NCBI RefSeq assembly: GCF_003144245.1
Contig: NW_020289981.1
Location: 468,831 to 532,830, forward strand
DNA: 64,000 bases
Origin: Jaminaea rosea
Lineage: Eukaryota; Basidiomycota; Exobasidiomycetes; Microstromatales
Direction: 5' to 3'
In this document: piece after piece, positions 33,407 through 44,048 of the stretch
Layout: each line of letters starts with the position of its first letter
How positions within the stretch are numbered: the stretch's first letter is position 1
Notes under the pieces: model-generated
The model's database searches: none
What the model was told of the DNA's origin: nothing
The model's input: only the letters and a program-made list of their open reading frames with translations
Made by a program: the position numbers and the translations under genes

Positions 33407-34189
33407 CTACTTCTTCTTGCCCGGCCCAGCAAGTGGCGCTCCTACGTCTTTGCCACGCAGCTTGACCTTGAGGGCTCGCTCACTGTGCAATCGAGGAAAA
33501 GAGGGAGTGCGACAGGTCAGATGAGTGCTCGATAGGACGTGGCCACGCTCGCTCGCTGTCTCATACTCACAGCTTGCCAAGTACCTGCGGGTTGGGCGGC
33601 ACACGCGAAGCCTCGAAGTCACCAATGACGGTCGGCTTCCTGCACGTACCGAGATAGAGGCGGAGCAAGGAGCTGGTCAGCCTCTGATCACACGACCTGT
33701 CTCTCCTCTGGCGCTCGCACTACGCACTCATTGATCTGCTTTGCCAAATCGCTCTGGCTCATGCCCGCGGCCTGCCTTGCCTGCTGAATCGCCTTGCCCA
33801 CACTCATGCTGACAGCCTTGGGCGGCGCCGGCTCAGAGTCGCGGTCGAGGGCAGCCAACTTCTGGTGGTCGGTACCAACGTGGCCGGCGTTGCGGCCAGC
33901 GGCATTCTTGCGGCCTTGCTCCGTAACGGCGCCGACTGCCTTGGCACGCTCCAGGGCGGTGGGACCTCCACCGCCGCCGCCGCCGCCTGAGGGGCGAACC
34001 TTGGAGCCAATCTTGGTTACGGTGTCTGTGAGATGGAAGAGAGTGGTGTAGCGTAGGTGAGAGGGCAGAGTGGCGAGGAGAGAGGAGATGGGCAGCCACA
34101 GGAGACAAGGGCGAGAGAGCAAAGTCGTGGTCAGCCTTATGATTCTCTGCTTGTGCGTTCAACGCGCCGTGCTCACCCCAGTCTGACAT
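33407..34189 (-). CDS. MBF1: Multiprotein-bridging factor 1
   Basis: Four exons: 34189-34177 (only 13 nt), 34025-33728, 33639-33571 and 33482-33407, giving 151 aa, the family's usual size. The spliced N-terminus reads MSDWDTVTKIGSK, as in homologues, which supports the tiny first exon and the 151-nt intron 1. Exon 2 holds the basic/Gly-rich N-terminal domain (ERAKAVGAVTEQGRKNAAG) and the start of the Cro-type helix-turn-helix (VGKAIQQARQAAGMSQSDLA). Exons 3 and 4 complete it (KPTVIGDFEASRVPPNPQVL, ERALKVKLRGKDVG). MBF1 bridges bZIP activators such as Gcn4 to TBP and also helps ribosomes keep frame at stalled collisions. Confidence 0.95.
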
Positions 34190-35131
34190 GATGTTGATGC
34201 TGATTGGAGTATGTGGTAGTGAGGATGGATGAGGTTAAGCTGCGCTGTCCGCTTCCCTCGGCTTCCTCTCGATTGGCAGAGTCACTCGAGTCGACCAAAG
34301 CAACAGGCGGTGGAGGTCGCCACGTGGTTGAGCGCTGCTCCCTACCCTTCACCCATTCGAGCAAAGGGCAGGCCTGGTCAATGGCTTGGCCTGGCTCGTT
34401 GCGACGCAAAATCAAAAGAGGGAGAACATCGTCCTACGCTTTGACTTTTCCAATGTCTTGAACATCGAGCTGCGAGTGCAAAGCCTTGGTGACCGGGTGC
34501 TCACTCTCTCGCACGATCAAGGCCAACCACGCATCGCCTTTCAGTTGATCCGCGAGGTCGTCGCCTTCCAGCTCAATAGCTCTTGCTCGCCATCGCAGAC
34601 TCACATCACTGACTAGCGCATGGTACGCCGACGGGCCTTGCATGGCGCCTACACTATCCTCCGTGAAGCCTCTGCCTCTCTGGGTGTTACTCTAAGTGGT
34701 CTCGCCGCTTGGTCTCGTATCTGGCCTGGCTGGCCCACTGACTCTCATCGACCCGCGCCTCATGCGCTGCATCAGCGGCCGGCAGCAAGAGAGCCTTCGG
34801 TCGCCTCTTGAGCCTGCGTAGATGAGAGGCAGCGGCAGCCGCGGACGGACGGACGGAGGGACGGACGCACCAAGCGAGTGTGACCCTCGCTTTCTATCCC
34901 CGCATTCAGATCGAGTTGAAGCGCCTTTGGCCAGGCTGAGCTGCGCCGCTGCGATGCTGGGGCCACTTGCCCTCTTCGAGTGGATCGCATCGCTCGCGCC
35001 GACTGCTTTCACATTGAGTCTACGATCGGCGCACCGTCATTGCCATCTTAGATCATTACTCCAGTGTCGACGATATCCCAACTACCCTTTCTACCAATAC
35101 CCACTCTCTCATCACATTGGACGCCGTCGCC
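34190..35131. promoter_or_regulatory. Divergent region, MBF1 / PXB-DUF3818 gene
   Basis: This 942-bp region holds no supported gene. A short GGAC-rich repeat occurs at 34843-34867. The 120 bp before 35132 is pyrimidine-rich. Short frames on both strands show no conserved motif. Confidence 0.4.
34843..34867. repeat. Short (GGAC)n-like tandem repeat
   Basis: Three perfect GGAC units are followed by two variant units inside the MBF1 / PXB divergent region. Confidence 0.7.
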
Positions 35132-38100
35132 ATGGACGACCGCAAGCCCAATCGAAGATCCATCGTCGCCTCCATGGGCCTTGAGCCCCGCTTCCAACCT
35201 GAAGAGCCAGTCTCTCCTCCCACTTGGGGTCCACCTCCCGCCTCGCCCACCGAGTCGCGCAAATCGAGGGCTCGTAAAGAGAGCACTGCCTCTCGCGGCA
35301 CTGTGAAGTCCACGACTGGTCGCAAGCCAAGGCCCGCCGCCGTTGATGCAGCACCACCTGGACGAGTCAGGGCGGCTGGACCTGCGACAGGGTCCATCAA
35401 GAGCAGAAATTCGAGGCACAGCATGCTCCCTCCCTCTCCTGCGCCGCCTTTGCCTGAGAACAGTGCACCTGGAGCAGCAGGCGGCGGAGGTACCCTTGGC
35501 CGCAGCCTGACGTCGAAGCTCTTTGGTCGAAGCGGGTCAGCTCCAGCAGCCGAAAAGAAGGCTGCCCCACCTCCGGAGCCTGCACCCCAAGCCACCACGT
35601 ACGAGTCCGTCAATGGTGCTGGGTCTGGAGAGCCAGGCGCTCGCAGCTCGATGCTGTTCGGCCTCGTAGGCGGAGGTAAGGACCGCGTTGAGCCAACCCC
35701 GGCAGTCGAGGGCGACTCTCGCCGTACCCGCTGGAACGCTCGCAACAAGACCGAGTCTGTCATCACCGCCGGCTTCACAGACATGCACATTGGTGATGAA
35801 GAGGACGGTGTAGAGCGCCAAAGGCCAGAGAAGCCGCTGGGTCTTGGCCGCATGTCCGCCAAGCAGGCACGAGAGAAGCGCACCTCGAAATACGTCATGC
35901 CAGCCATCGCTGAGCCAGAGCCGGAGCAGCAGCAGCCTCAACCAGAATCCCAGCCCAAGCTGGCTCTGGAGCGCCACGAGCTCGTAGACGACGGGCCCTC
36001 CCTTGTCAAGCGCAAGTCGTCCAAGGCATCGAGAAAGGCATCAACAAAGGCCCGCAAGAATGGCGCACCCCAGCTCCCCGCCCTCAGCGCGATCGGGCTC
36101 GGCGGAGGGCTGGGCAGCATCATTGGCAAGTCGAAGTCGGCGGAGCCAGAGTACGACCAAGACGAGCCTGCGGAGGACAGCGAGTTGGAAGGGGCAGCCA
36201 TGCCTGCGCGTGGCCCATCGAGGATCGTCGAGGATACTGAGGACGATGAGGACTTCCAGGAAGCAGACGACTCGGCTTTCCCTGTGACGCCAGCGACCGA
36301 TCGCAAGGCGTTCTTGATTCCAGAGGAGAACGGCTCCGCTGACCCTGCAGACGTATCCGACGAGGACGAAGTCGCGCCAGTGCTCCAGCGTGAGAAGCAC
36401 GCCGGTACGGCTGGTGCGCCAATCACCGCGGCAGACGAGGATGAGCTTGATGAGGAAGTCCCCGGCTACGACGAAGCTACTGCTCGCTCCGCACCTGCGG
36501 AAAAGGAGAACGGCATCGGCAAGAAGGGACTACTCGCTGGCGCTGGCCTCGGCGCCGGTTTGGGCGGTGGCCTCGGCGCTTTGGCAGGCGGTTCAAGGAG
36601 CAAGGCATCGGCCGACAAGGCTCAGAGAAGCCCCATCATCCCCGGCGCCTTCGGCCATCACGACGACGACGAGGTCGAAGAAGATCCCGCTCGGACCGTC
36701 GATGACATGTCTGACTATGAAGATGAGGACATGATCGACGAGCCACCTGCTCGCACCGCAATGCCGGCTGTTGCCGCTGTGGGCTCGGCCGCCAAGGCGC
36801 CCAAGAAGGTCAAGCGCAAGGAGCCAAAGAAGGACAAGAAGGAGCGCAAGAAGGACAAGGCCGAGCCAGCCGCGGTCGCCGCTCCTGCCCTTGCACAGCC
36901 GCCTGAGCGACCCCAGAGGAGCAAGGCTCGCAAGCCCAGCTCCAATCGCGAAGAGCGCCTCGCTGCGCCAGCCGAACTTACCAGGCAAAAGAGCTACAGC
37001 AGCAATAAGAGCGACGAGAAAAAGAAGAAGCGCGGCGGCTTGGCCGCTCTGGCTGGAGGCGCCTTTGCCATCGGAGGTGCAAGCGCTGCGGCCAAGAAGG
37101 GTCACAAGGAGGACGAGCCCATGGACGATGCCGACTACGAAGAGTACATGGACGAGCCGGCGGTCCTCAGCGATGAAGAAGGACACAGCGAGGCCGACTC
37201 CGAAGAAATCTACCGCGAGCGCTCCGAGAAGAAGAAGCGTTCGTCCAAGTCGCAACGCTCGACTGGCATGGCCGCTGCATCTAAGCCCTCGCGTCGCTCG
37301 GCGGCCGTCAAGAACCTCACGCCTGTGCAGCGCCACTACCTGCTCAAAGCCCTTGTCTGCTTGCAAATGCAGCTCGAGTGGGAAGAGCTCGAGAAGCTCG
37401 GTGCCCTCACCCAGTACGGTTATCCCTTCGCGCCCGAGCGTCCTAAGCTCACCCGCGTCAAGACGGAGCTCAAGAACGAGTTTACGACGGGCGAGGACAT
37501 GGAGAATGAGGCCGATGATCCGTACGACGAGGAGGACAGTGATGAGGCTCGTCGTCTTGAGAATCTGCAGGATCCTCTGATCTTGCGTCACTTGTTCCAG
37601 ATTCACCTCCGCGTCTTCCCTGGATTGGACACGGCGCCGCTCAAGTTCTGGCAGAAGCGCATCCAAGTCTTCTTCGATGAGATGGCTGCTCGCAACTTCT
37701 CGACTAGTGTGGAGAGGGGAGAGTACTCCAAGCGCCGCTTCTACACTCTGGCGATGACGCGCTACCTCGGTGGCTACTTCGCTCGAGGTGTAGGTGTGAG
37801 GGGTCAGGGTGAGCTGCGTGGGCCCGGTCCCGGTGAGAAGGGCAGTGAGCGCTGGGGCGTAGGCAAACAGTGGGGCAAAGGCACTGTCAAGCGTGGTCTG
37901 GACCGACCAGCTCGTATCGACTCTTCGCTCTGGAAGAAGATCGACAACCTATTCGGCGACGGGCCAGAAGGGAAGGTCTGGCGCCGTGCAGGCAAGGAGA
38001 CGACGAGAATCCGCGGCGACTGGCAGAGCTGGAAGGAGCAGATCATCGAGAACGAGACCGGGTTGGATGAGACGGTCAACTTCCTCGACATCTCGCAGAT

Positions 38101-39793
38101 TCGCAACTTGCCGCCCAAGTACCGCAATGCGGAGGAGTGGGCTCGTAACCATGCGGCTTACCTCTTGCATTCACTCTTCGTTACCGCACCCAATGCTGAC
38201 TCGACATTCAAGGTCGTGCGCGGCATCCACACCCTTTTTCCCTACTGGGGAGCTAAGCAGCTTCTCAAGTATGCTAATGCTCAAGTGCTCATCGAGGGCA
38301 TCCTCAACTTGCTCCTTGCTCGTCCAGCCGGTGCCAAGTCGCTCATCCAGCGCATCGCCGCCTACGTCATTGGCAGCGAGGGCACGACACTGCAGAAGGA
38401 GTATATCAACCCGCTCAAGAAGGCCATTAATGACTCAGAGCTAACGGGGCGCATCGAAGAGTACGTCGCCCGTGGCAGTCGTCCGGAGGGCCGCTCGGTG
38501 CGAGCCAAGGCAGACAAGACGGGCGACGACGTTCTGACCGTCATTCTACTCAGCGCTGGTGGCACCCCTCTCCGCCGCGAAGCTCAAGATCGAGTCGTTG
38601 AGCTCCAGCACTCTTTCGCTCGCTCGCCGTACCGCGGCTGCCCCGAGCTGGCCTACCCAGCCGACAGCTCCTATGCCAAGGAGAACCCGGACAAGATGCA
38701 CGTCCCCAAGTGGGATGGCAGCCGCACGGAAGAGGAGGAAGCTGTCAAGTTCGCCCGCCTCAAGCTCTTCCTTCGTGACTGCCTCAAGAAGCGTGATCGC
38801 GAGCAAGCAGTCAAGATGGCCTCTGGCGCTCTCGTCCCCACGATCATCAAGGACTTCCTCTCCACGGTCATGTATGACGTGATTAAGCAGATTGCCTCGC
38901 ACGCCGACCTCTCTGCCCGCCTCGGGGACCTGCAGAACTTCATCGATGACATGCTCGACCTCAAGAAGAAGAAGGACGATTCCCTACAAGCCTGGATTGC
39001 CCTGGCTGCGCGCCACGAGAACTCGCTCTACCTTCTCGTACACGAATGTGCCTCGATCGCTGGCCGATTCTGGGAGTGGTGCCAGATCGGATTGGATTAC
39101 ATGGCTCTCAGTACGGTGGACCCGGTACACCCGGCGGACCGCAGTCAGAAGAACGTTGAGGTCAATCTCGAAGAGCTACTGCAGGACAGCAGGCTGAGCG
39201 AGAAGGACGTGGAGCTCATCCTGGAGGAAGTTGACGAGTTGGCCGTGTACACTAAGTGGAGCAAGGTGGCCTACGAGCTCGAGATGCGCAAGAACTTCCT
39301 CCTCGCCCGCCCGGACGCAGCGACGACCAGTACACTTACGGAGGACGACATTCCCACGAGTCAGATGAAGGACGAGATCCGCGATATCGACAGCCTGATG
39401 CGCGAGCTCATGGAGGCAGAGGGCGTGCCTGTGGATGACGGGTCTCTGCCCAATGAGTCTCGTGGTACAGAGGCGCGTGAGCTTGCCACCTTCTGGTTCG
39501 ACGTAATGGACCCGCTCGGCCAGCATCTGATGGCAGAGAAGGGGGCATCGGAGCTCAGCTACAAGCCGCTGAATGTCTCTCCACCCATTCCCTGCTTGAA
39601 GTATACGAGGAAGGCGCTGCCTGTTTGGAGGGAGGTGTTGAGGGAGAAGCTGCCGGATTGGCAGCATGGAGATGTTAACGGGCCTAGGAAGGCCAGCAAC
39701 CCGGGGACTAGGCAGAGAAAGGGGCCAGGGGCCGCTGGCCCCTCGAATGGGTCGGCCAGTGCGTCGAAGAAGTCGAAGGGTTTGTTCCGATGA
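35132..39793 (+). CDS. PXB / DUF3818 protein with a long disordered N-terminus
   Basis: Single exon of 1553 aa. Roughly the first 720 residues are disordered, with alternating Lys- and Glu/Asp-rich blocks and Gly-rich stretches (LGAGLGGGLGALAGG). The PX-associated (PXB) domain begins near residue 727 (LTPVQRHYLLKALVCLQMQ, GALTQYGYPFAPERP). The DUF3818 region follows, including LPPKYRNAEEWARNHAAYLL, YWGAKQLLKYANAQVLIEGI, FIDDMLDLKKKKDD and the VLREKLPDW end. In the known fungal family (yeast Ypr097w type) these domains flank a PX domain, which binds phosphoinositides. I see no PX motif between them. A lipid- or membrane-associated role is inferred from the family only. The Lys/Arg-rich tail ends in KKSKGLFR. 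The start is the ATG at 35132; a TTG 15 nt upstream is not needed. Confidence 0.82.
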   Translation: MDDRKPNRRSIVASMGLEPRFQPEEPVSPPTWGPPPASPTESRKSRARKESTASRGTVKSTTGRKPRPAAVDAAPPGRVRAAGPATGSIKSRNSRHSMLPPSPAPPLPENSAPGAAGGGGTLGRSLTSKLFGRSGSAPAAEKKAAPPPEPAPQATTYESVNGAGSGEPGARSSMLFGLVGGGKDRVEPTPAVEGDSRRTRWNARNKTESVITAGFTDMHIGDEEDGVERQRPEKPLGLGRMSAKQAREKRTSKYVMPAIAEPEPEQQQPQPESQPKLALERHELVDDGPSLVKRKSSKASRKASTKARKNGAPQLPALSAIGLGGGLGSIIGKSKSAEPEYDQDEPAEDSELEGAAMPARGPSRIVEDTEDDEDFQEADDSAFPVTPATDRKAFLIPEENGSADPADVSDEDEVAPVLQREKHAGTAGAPITAADEDELDEEVPGYDEATARSAPAEKENGIGKKGLLAGAGLGAGLGGGLGALAGGSRSKASADKAQRSPIIPGAFGHHDDDEVEEDPARTVDDMSDYEDEDMIDEPPARTAMPAVAAVGSAAKAPKKVKRKEPKKDKKERKKDKAEPAAVAAPALAQPPERPQRSKARKPSSNREERLAAPAELTRQKSYSSNKSDEKKKKRGGLAALAGGAFAIGGASAAAKKGHKEDEPMDDADYEEYMDEPAVLSDEEGHSEADSEEIYRERSEKKKRSSKSQRSTGMAAASKPSRRSAAVKNLTPVQRHYLLKALVCLQMQLEWEELEKLGALTQYGYPFAPERPKLTRVKTELKNEFTTGEDMENEADDPYDEEDSDEARRLENLQDPLILRHLFQIHLRVFPGLDTAPLKFWQKRIQVFFDEMAARNFSTSVERGEYSKRRFYTLAMTRYLGGYFARGVGVRGQGELRGPGPGEKGSERWGVGKQWGKGTVKRGLDRPARIDSSLWKKIDNLFGDGPEGKVWRRAGKETTRIRGDWQSWKEQIIENETGLDETVNFLDISQIRNLPPKYRNAEEWARNHAAYLLHSLFVTAPNADSTFKVVRGIHTLFPYWGAKQLLKYANAQVLIEGILNLLLARPAGAKSLIQRIAAYVIGSEGTTLQKEYINPLKKAINDSELTGRIEEYVARGSRPEGRSVRAKADKTGDDVLTVILLSAGGTPLRREAQDRVVELQHSFARSPYRGCPELAYPADSSYAKENPDKMHVPKWDGSRTEEEEAVKFARLKLFLRDCLKKRDREQAVKMASGALVPTIIKDFLSTVMYDVIKQIASHADLSARLGDLQNFIDDMLDLKKKKDDSLQAWIALAARHENSLYLLVHECASIAGRFWEWCQIGLDYMALSTVDPVHPADRSQKNVEVNLEELLQDSRLSEKDVELILEEVDELAVYTKWSKVAYELEMRKNFLLARPDAATTSTLTEDDIPTSQMKDEIRDIDSLMRELMEAEGVPVDDGSLPNESRGTEARELATFWFDVMDPLGQHLMAEKGASELSYKPLNVSPPIPCLKYTRKALPVWREVLREKLPDWQHGDVNGPRKASNPGTRQRKGPGAAGPSNGSASASKKSKGLFR

Positions 39794-40226
39794 TCATGAG
39801 TAGTGGCTGTGCTGTGCTCCCTTGATGCTTTTTGCATTCTGCTTTCGATGCTCAATACCACGACTTACGTTGCTCATCTGGTTGCTCTGGCTGTCGCCTC
39901 ACGCGCTATGGCCGGCTGTGCTTGGGCGTGGCGTCTCCTCGCGTTGCCGGCGGCGGCGGGAGTGCGGCTGGTGAAGTCAAAGCTCGAGGGCGGCTCAACC
40001 AAAACGTGTGTTGCCTTTTGCCATCCAGTCAACCTCGCACTGCCATCATCCTACCGTCTCTTCGATGATCGCAAGGATTGTCCATCTCAGACGCTCGTCA
40101 GCGTGAATGCGACGCTGTCCTCCATACCTTTCAGCGTCGACTTGAATCCGCCTGGCACCATACGCATCCATGGTGGCCTCCTCGCCTCTCCGCATTTGAG
40201 TCCCTCCTCCTCCTTCCCTCGTAGTC
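39794..40226 (+). promoter_or_regulatory. Spacer and leader of the CorA-type transporter
   Basis: A 433-bp spacer. Its end is a long pyrimidine tract terminating in GTAG two bases before the ATG at 40227. That resembles an intron acceptor, so a leader intron is possible, but I could not fix the donor. Confidence 0.4.
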
Positions 40227-43200
40227 ATGCCCGGAGCCAATGAGGCAGAGTCCTCTTCGGCCGCTATGGCTCGGGCTGCGGAGCAAGGCTCGACTAGATA
40301 CCCACCAGCATCACAATCGCAGCCATCCGTCCGGCTGGCGCCATCGCCTTTCGCAGAGCGAGACGGGATGCGCAGCAACCAAGGCGGCGGCGCATTCACT
40401 GGTGTTTTTGGACGAGTCTTTGGTTCTGCGCAAACATCGTCCAGCCGGATTGTGCCTCAACGCCAAGAGCGAAGGACGTCCAATGCCACCACACATAGCC
40501 ATGCCAGCAACAATAGCAAGCATCACAAGAAGAAAAGACGCGGCATCCTCTCCAACCGGACGAGGGAAGAAGAGAACGAGCTCGTCGTCCTTCATGGTCC
40601 TTCGCAGACGCAGACGACCACAACTTCCACCGCATCCCATCGCACGTCTGTCGAGCATCAACTAGGCATTCCTCCCCTCGACGATCCCATCGTCCCGCCA
40701 GCCCCCAACGAAACGACCAGCACCGCTCTTGCGCAAGCCGCGTCTCGAAACGCCCGTAAAGGCAGACCCAATAAAGCAGGGCGTCGCCTCAAGTTCGCGC
40801 CGGAGCAGAAGAGGGTGCGCAAGAAGGACCTGCCCGCTGACTTCGAAGACGGCGAGGTGTTCCGTGGTCTGGACGAGTTCATTGCGGCCAAGCGCGCAAC
40901 GAGGAGACGGGAGCGTAGGAGAGGGTCGGGTAGTCGACACAGCAAGGGGAGCAGGAGTAGCAAAGCGAGCAAGAGTAGCAAGGGAAGCAGAAGCTCGGCG
41001 GCTACGTCAAGCGATTCGAGCAGCTCGAGCTCAAGCTCGAGCGGGTCCAGCGCTTCAGGGCGTGGCTTGACTCTGAGCCGGATTAGAGCCTTCTTTGGAG
41101 ACTCGTCGTCGTCCTCGTCATCCAGCAGTAGCTCGAGCAGCTCAAGCTCGAGCTCGTCCTCATCCAACAACATCGGTCAAGCGGATGCAACGTCCATCGC
41201 CAGCAGCGATGGTGGGGCCTTCTCCCTCGCCCGCTTCTCGAGGGGTCGCACAAAATCGAGCACAGCTCGCTCAGACCGATCAGGCTCGCCAGACAATACT
41301 TTCGACTCGAATGGCCGACCTCTATCACCCAAGTCGCCTCGCCTGCCTCGCACTCCCAGGCCCTTCAACAACACGCCTCAGACTCCACGCATGGGCTTCT
41401 CAGGATGGACTGGAGGAGCAGAGAGAGCGAGGTTGCGTCGTAAGAGGAGGAGAGCTCAGCAGCACCGACAACGCATGGCTAAGAAGGGCTTGTTGCCCAA
41501 TCAGCGACCAAGCCGAAAGGTTCGACACAAGGCGAAAGAGCTCAGAGAGGCTGCGGGAGGGGTGACCGAGTATACACTCTTCACGCCATTGGCTCTGCCG
41601 TATGCCGCCGCGGAAGAGGGGGCGGCGCAGACGTTGGAGAAGCTCGTATCCACGAGGAACTGGGTGCAGGTCACAGAGCGACTGCGAAACTATCGTCATC
41701 AGCTGCGCCAACGCGATGGTGCGGTGGGCGACATGGGCCTCGGAGACCCGAACGACGATCGCCTCGCTCCTCGCGGGCGGAAACATCACCGCCATCGACG
41801 TCGCAAGCATGCTGGGGAGCAAAGCAAGAGCACGAGCATCAAGCCCTCGGACCGTCGCTCAAGGCATGCTCATTTTGCAGACGAAGCAGAGGCCCCGCAA
41901 CAAGAAGAAGGCGGAGGCGATCTCGGGCAGATGCAGATCATCGTCGATTCGGATGACTCGGATGATTTCGACTTGGCTCTGCCGCCTCCAGCTCTGGACC
42001 TGCACACACCATCAACGACGAGACCGTCAAGCGCAGACGATTCTGGTCGGAGACGGGACAGCGTTGATGTCACCTTCGAGCGAGAGAGGTCTACCGGCTG
42101 GCACATGTCCGATGTGCCGCTGACACCTAAGGCCTTTGTTCCTCGAGATATGCCTGGCAGCAGCGGCGCGCGGAGGCTGACCGCATCGAGCTCAGACGAA
42201 GAGGACGACCGCGACGTCGGGGTCAATGATGCAGACGACGAGGCCGAAGAAGAAGCCTTCGGCCCCTCACCTTCTTACGGGCCCTCCCCGCCAGACATGC
42301 CCTCCCGTCGCGCCGGATCTGGCCCTCAACCGGCATGGTGGCTGGACATCTCTTGTCCGACCTATCGCGACATGGTCCAGCTGAGCAAGCTCTTTCCTCT
42401 CCATCCGCTCACCGTCGAGGACATTCTGCAGCAGGAGCCAAGAGAGAAGGTCGAGATCTTCCACAAGCTGGGATACTATTTCGCGATCATTCGTTGCGTT
42501 GATGAGCGGTACTTCAAGTACACCACGGACGCCAGAGGGAGGAGAAGCCGCGCCGGGGGCAACGATGGCGGGAATGCTGAGAAGACAGGAGTAGATGGGG
42601 ATGGGCAAGGTGCTGCCGCCCCTCCTGGCTCTGAATCACCAAGCAGCGCTGAACGCACCCAAGCAGGCAGCGGTTCCCTGAAGTCATTCAAGTCGCCCAA
42701 GCTTCCGGATACCCCTCGCGACTTCCCCGAGTCCCATGAGATGAAGGAGCTGAATGAGAAGCGTTCGTCCCCTCTCGCTCCACCGCCTGCGCGCCCCCTC
42801 ACATCCAGGGACAAGGGCAAAGTCGAGCTAGTCGAAGGAGCAGGTGGCAAGGAAGGTTTGGAGGGACTGAGCGTAGGCGCCTGCAACCTCTACCTCGTCG
42901 TCTTCGCTCACGGGGTCATCTCGTTCCATACGGAGGACGTCGGATCGCACATTGAGCGCGTTCGCGGACGAATGATGGACGAGGCGGCAAGGGTGGACTT
43001 GACATCGGACTGGATCTTCCATGGGCTCTTCGACTCAGTCGTTGATACATTCTTCCCGCTAGTGGACTTTGTGGAAGCGGAGGTGACGGAGATCGAAGCC
43101 TGTACGAGCGACGATCGCACATTGCTGGCTACGATGAATCAGGCTCAGGCGCAGGCGCTACATGCGCAGGGTGTCAAGGGTGGGCGAAGAGGAGCACTGC

Positions 43201-44048
43201 CTTCGAACATCTTTGAGCGCACGCGAAGGATGCAGTGTCTTGCGCTCAGGGCGCCCCTGCCTCGCGTGCTCATCAGCTCGTCGACCGCGAAGCGCATTCC
43301 AAGCTGGCTTCTCACCAAACACTGGATCGACGTGCCCGCCCCAGACGGTGATGGTGACGACCACGATGAAGATGACGAGATCGCTGCCGCCAAGCGACTG
43401 CTTCGCCGGAAGCGCCTCCTCAAACGAGGCCAGCCGGACGCCCATCTACAAGGCGTCTCCGCCCAGGAGCAGACAGCAATGTTGCGGCGCATCTCAGACA
43501 ATCGCAAGATCATCAACGGTCTCTTGCGCCTTCTTGTGCCCAAGAACGACACGGTGCGTGCTGTGAGGAAGAGGTTGGCCGAGCTGCGCGAGAAGGGTGG
43601 CCGAGGCAATGTCGCTGGAGGTGATGGCGGCGCTCCTGCGATGTCCTCGGCAGCCGTAGCAGAAGTTTCAGTCCACATGGGTGACGTAGGCGACCATGTT
43701 GTCACCCTCTTGTCCCTCCTACACACCGGCGAACACCGCCTTTCTGAGACGCACAGCAAGTACCTCGTAGGCGTCCGCCTCAACAATAGACGGTCCCGTC
43801 TGCATACGGACGAGGCCCTCGTCGTCCTCGCCTCGGTCACGGTCACCGCTCTGGCCTGCACCATGTGGCTCGCGACGTTTGGGATGAACATCGAGGTGCC
43901 CAAGAACGAGCATGGGAGTATGACGTACAAGGTGCTCGCGGGCGTGCTTGCTGGACTGGGAAGTATCCCTGTGCTGATTGCGACGCATGTTTGGTTCCTC
44001 AAGCGCAACGCGAGGAGGAAGTGGGAGGCTAAGAGGCGGGCCAGATAG
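40227..44048 (+). CDS. CorA/Alr/Mnr2-type magnesium transporter
   Basis: Single exon of 1273 aa. The C-terminal membrane end carries the CorA signature GMN in LATFGMNIEVP (near residue 1220), with one helix before it (EALVVLASVTVTALACTMW) and one after it (VLAGVLAGLGSIPVLIATHV), then a basic tail. Upstream is the CorA cytoplasmic domain: PAWWLDISCPTYRDMVQLSK, LHPLTVEDILQQEPREKVEI, YYFAIIRCVDERYF, and after a long insert NLYLVVFAHGVISFHTEDV and DWIFHGLFDSVVDTFFPLVD. The long first part (about 690 residues) is disordered, Ser- and Arg-rich, with two poly-Ser tracts near residues 255-315. Size and layout match fungal Alr1 (plasma membrane) and Mnr2 (vacuole); the sequence alone does not decide between them. 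It moves Mg2+ as a pentamer. Confidence 0.92.
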   Translation: MPGANEAESSSAAMARAAEQGSTRYPPASQSQPSVRLAPSPFAERDGMRSNQGGGAFTGVFGRVFGSAQTSSSRIVPQRQERRTSNATTHSHASNNSKHHKKKRRGILSNRTREEENELVVLHGPSQTQTTTTSTASHRTSVEHQLGIPPLDDPIVPPAPNETTSTALAQAASRNARKGRPNKAGRRLKFAPEQKRVRKKDLPADFEDGEVFRGLDEFIAAKRATRRRERRRGSGSRHSKGSRSSKASKSSKGSRSSAATSSDSSSSSSSSSGSSASGRGLTLSRIRAFFGDSSSSSSSSSSSSSSSSSSSSSNNIGQADATSIASSDGGAFSLARFSRGRTKSSTARSDRSGSPDNTFDSNGRPLSPKSPRLPRTPRPFNNTPQTPRMGFSGWTGGAERARLRRKRRRAQQHRQRMAKKGLLPNQRPSRKVRHKAKELREAAGGVTEYTLFTPLALPYAAAEEGAAQTLEKLVSTRNWVQVTERLRNYRHQLRQRDGAVGDMGLGDPNDDRLAPRGRKHHRHRRRKHAGEQSKSTSIKPSDRRSRHAHFADEAEAPQQEEGGGDLGQMQIIVDSDDSDDFDLALPPPALDLHTPSTTRPSSADDSGRRRDSVDVTFERERSTGWHMSDVPLTPKAFVPRDMPGSSGARRLTASSSDEEDDRDVGVNDADDEAEEEAFGPSPSYGPSPPDMPSRRAGSGPQPAWWLDISCPTYRDMVQLSKLFPLHPLTVEDILQQEPREKVEIFHKLGYYFAIIRCVDERYFKYTTDARGRRSRAGGNDGGNAEKTGVDGDGQGAAAPPGSESPSSAERTQAGSGSLKSFKSPKLPDTPRDFPESHEMKELNEKRSSPLAPPPARPLTSRDKGKVELVEGAGGKEGLEGLSVGACNLYLVVFAHGVISFHTEDVGSHIERVRGRMMDEAARVDLTSDWIFHGLFDSVVDTFFPLVDFVEAEVTEIEACTSDDRTLLATMNQAQAQALHAQGVKGGRRGALPSNIFERTRRMQCLALRAPLPRVLISSSTAKRIPSWLLTKHWIDVPAPDGDGDDHDEDDEIAAAKRLLRRKRLLKRGQPDAHLQGVSAQEQTAMLRRISDNRKIINGLLRLLVPKNDTVRAVRKRLAELREKGGRGNVAGGDGGAPAMSSAAVAEVSVHMGDVGDHVVTLLSLLHTGEHRLSETHSKYLVGVRLNNRRSRLHTDEALVVLASVTVTALACTMWLATFGMNIEVPKNEHGSMTYKVLAGVLAGLGSIPVLIATHVWFLKRNARRKWEAKRRAR

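Noticed and set aside
36593-37666. Leu/Val-rich minus-strand open frame (357 codons)
   Set aside because: Antisense shadow of the Lys/Glu-rich PXB/DUF3818 gene; GAG/AAG codons read backwards give Leu and Phe.
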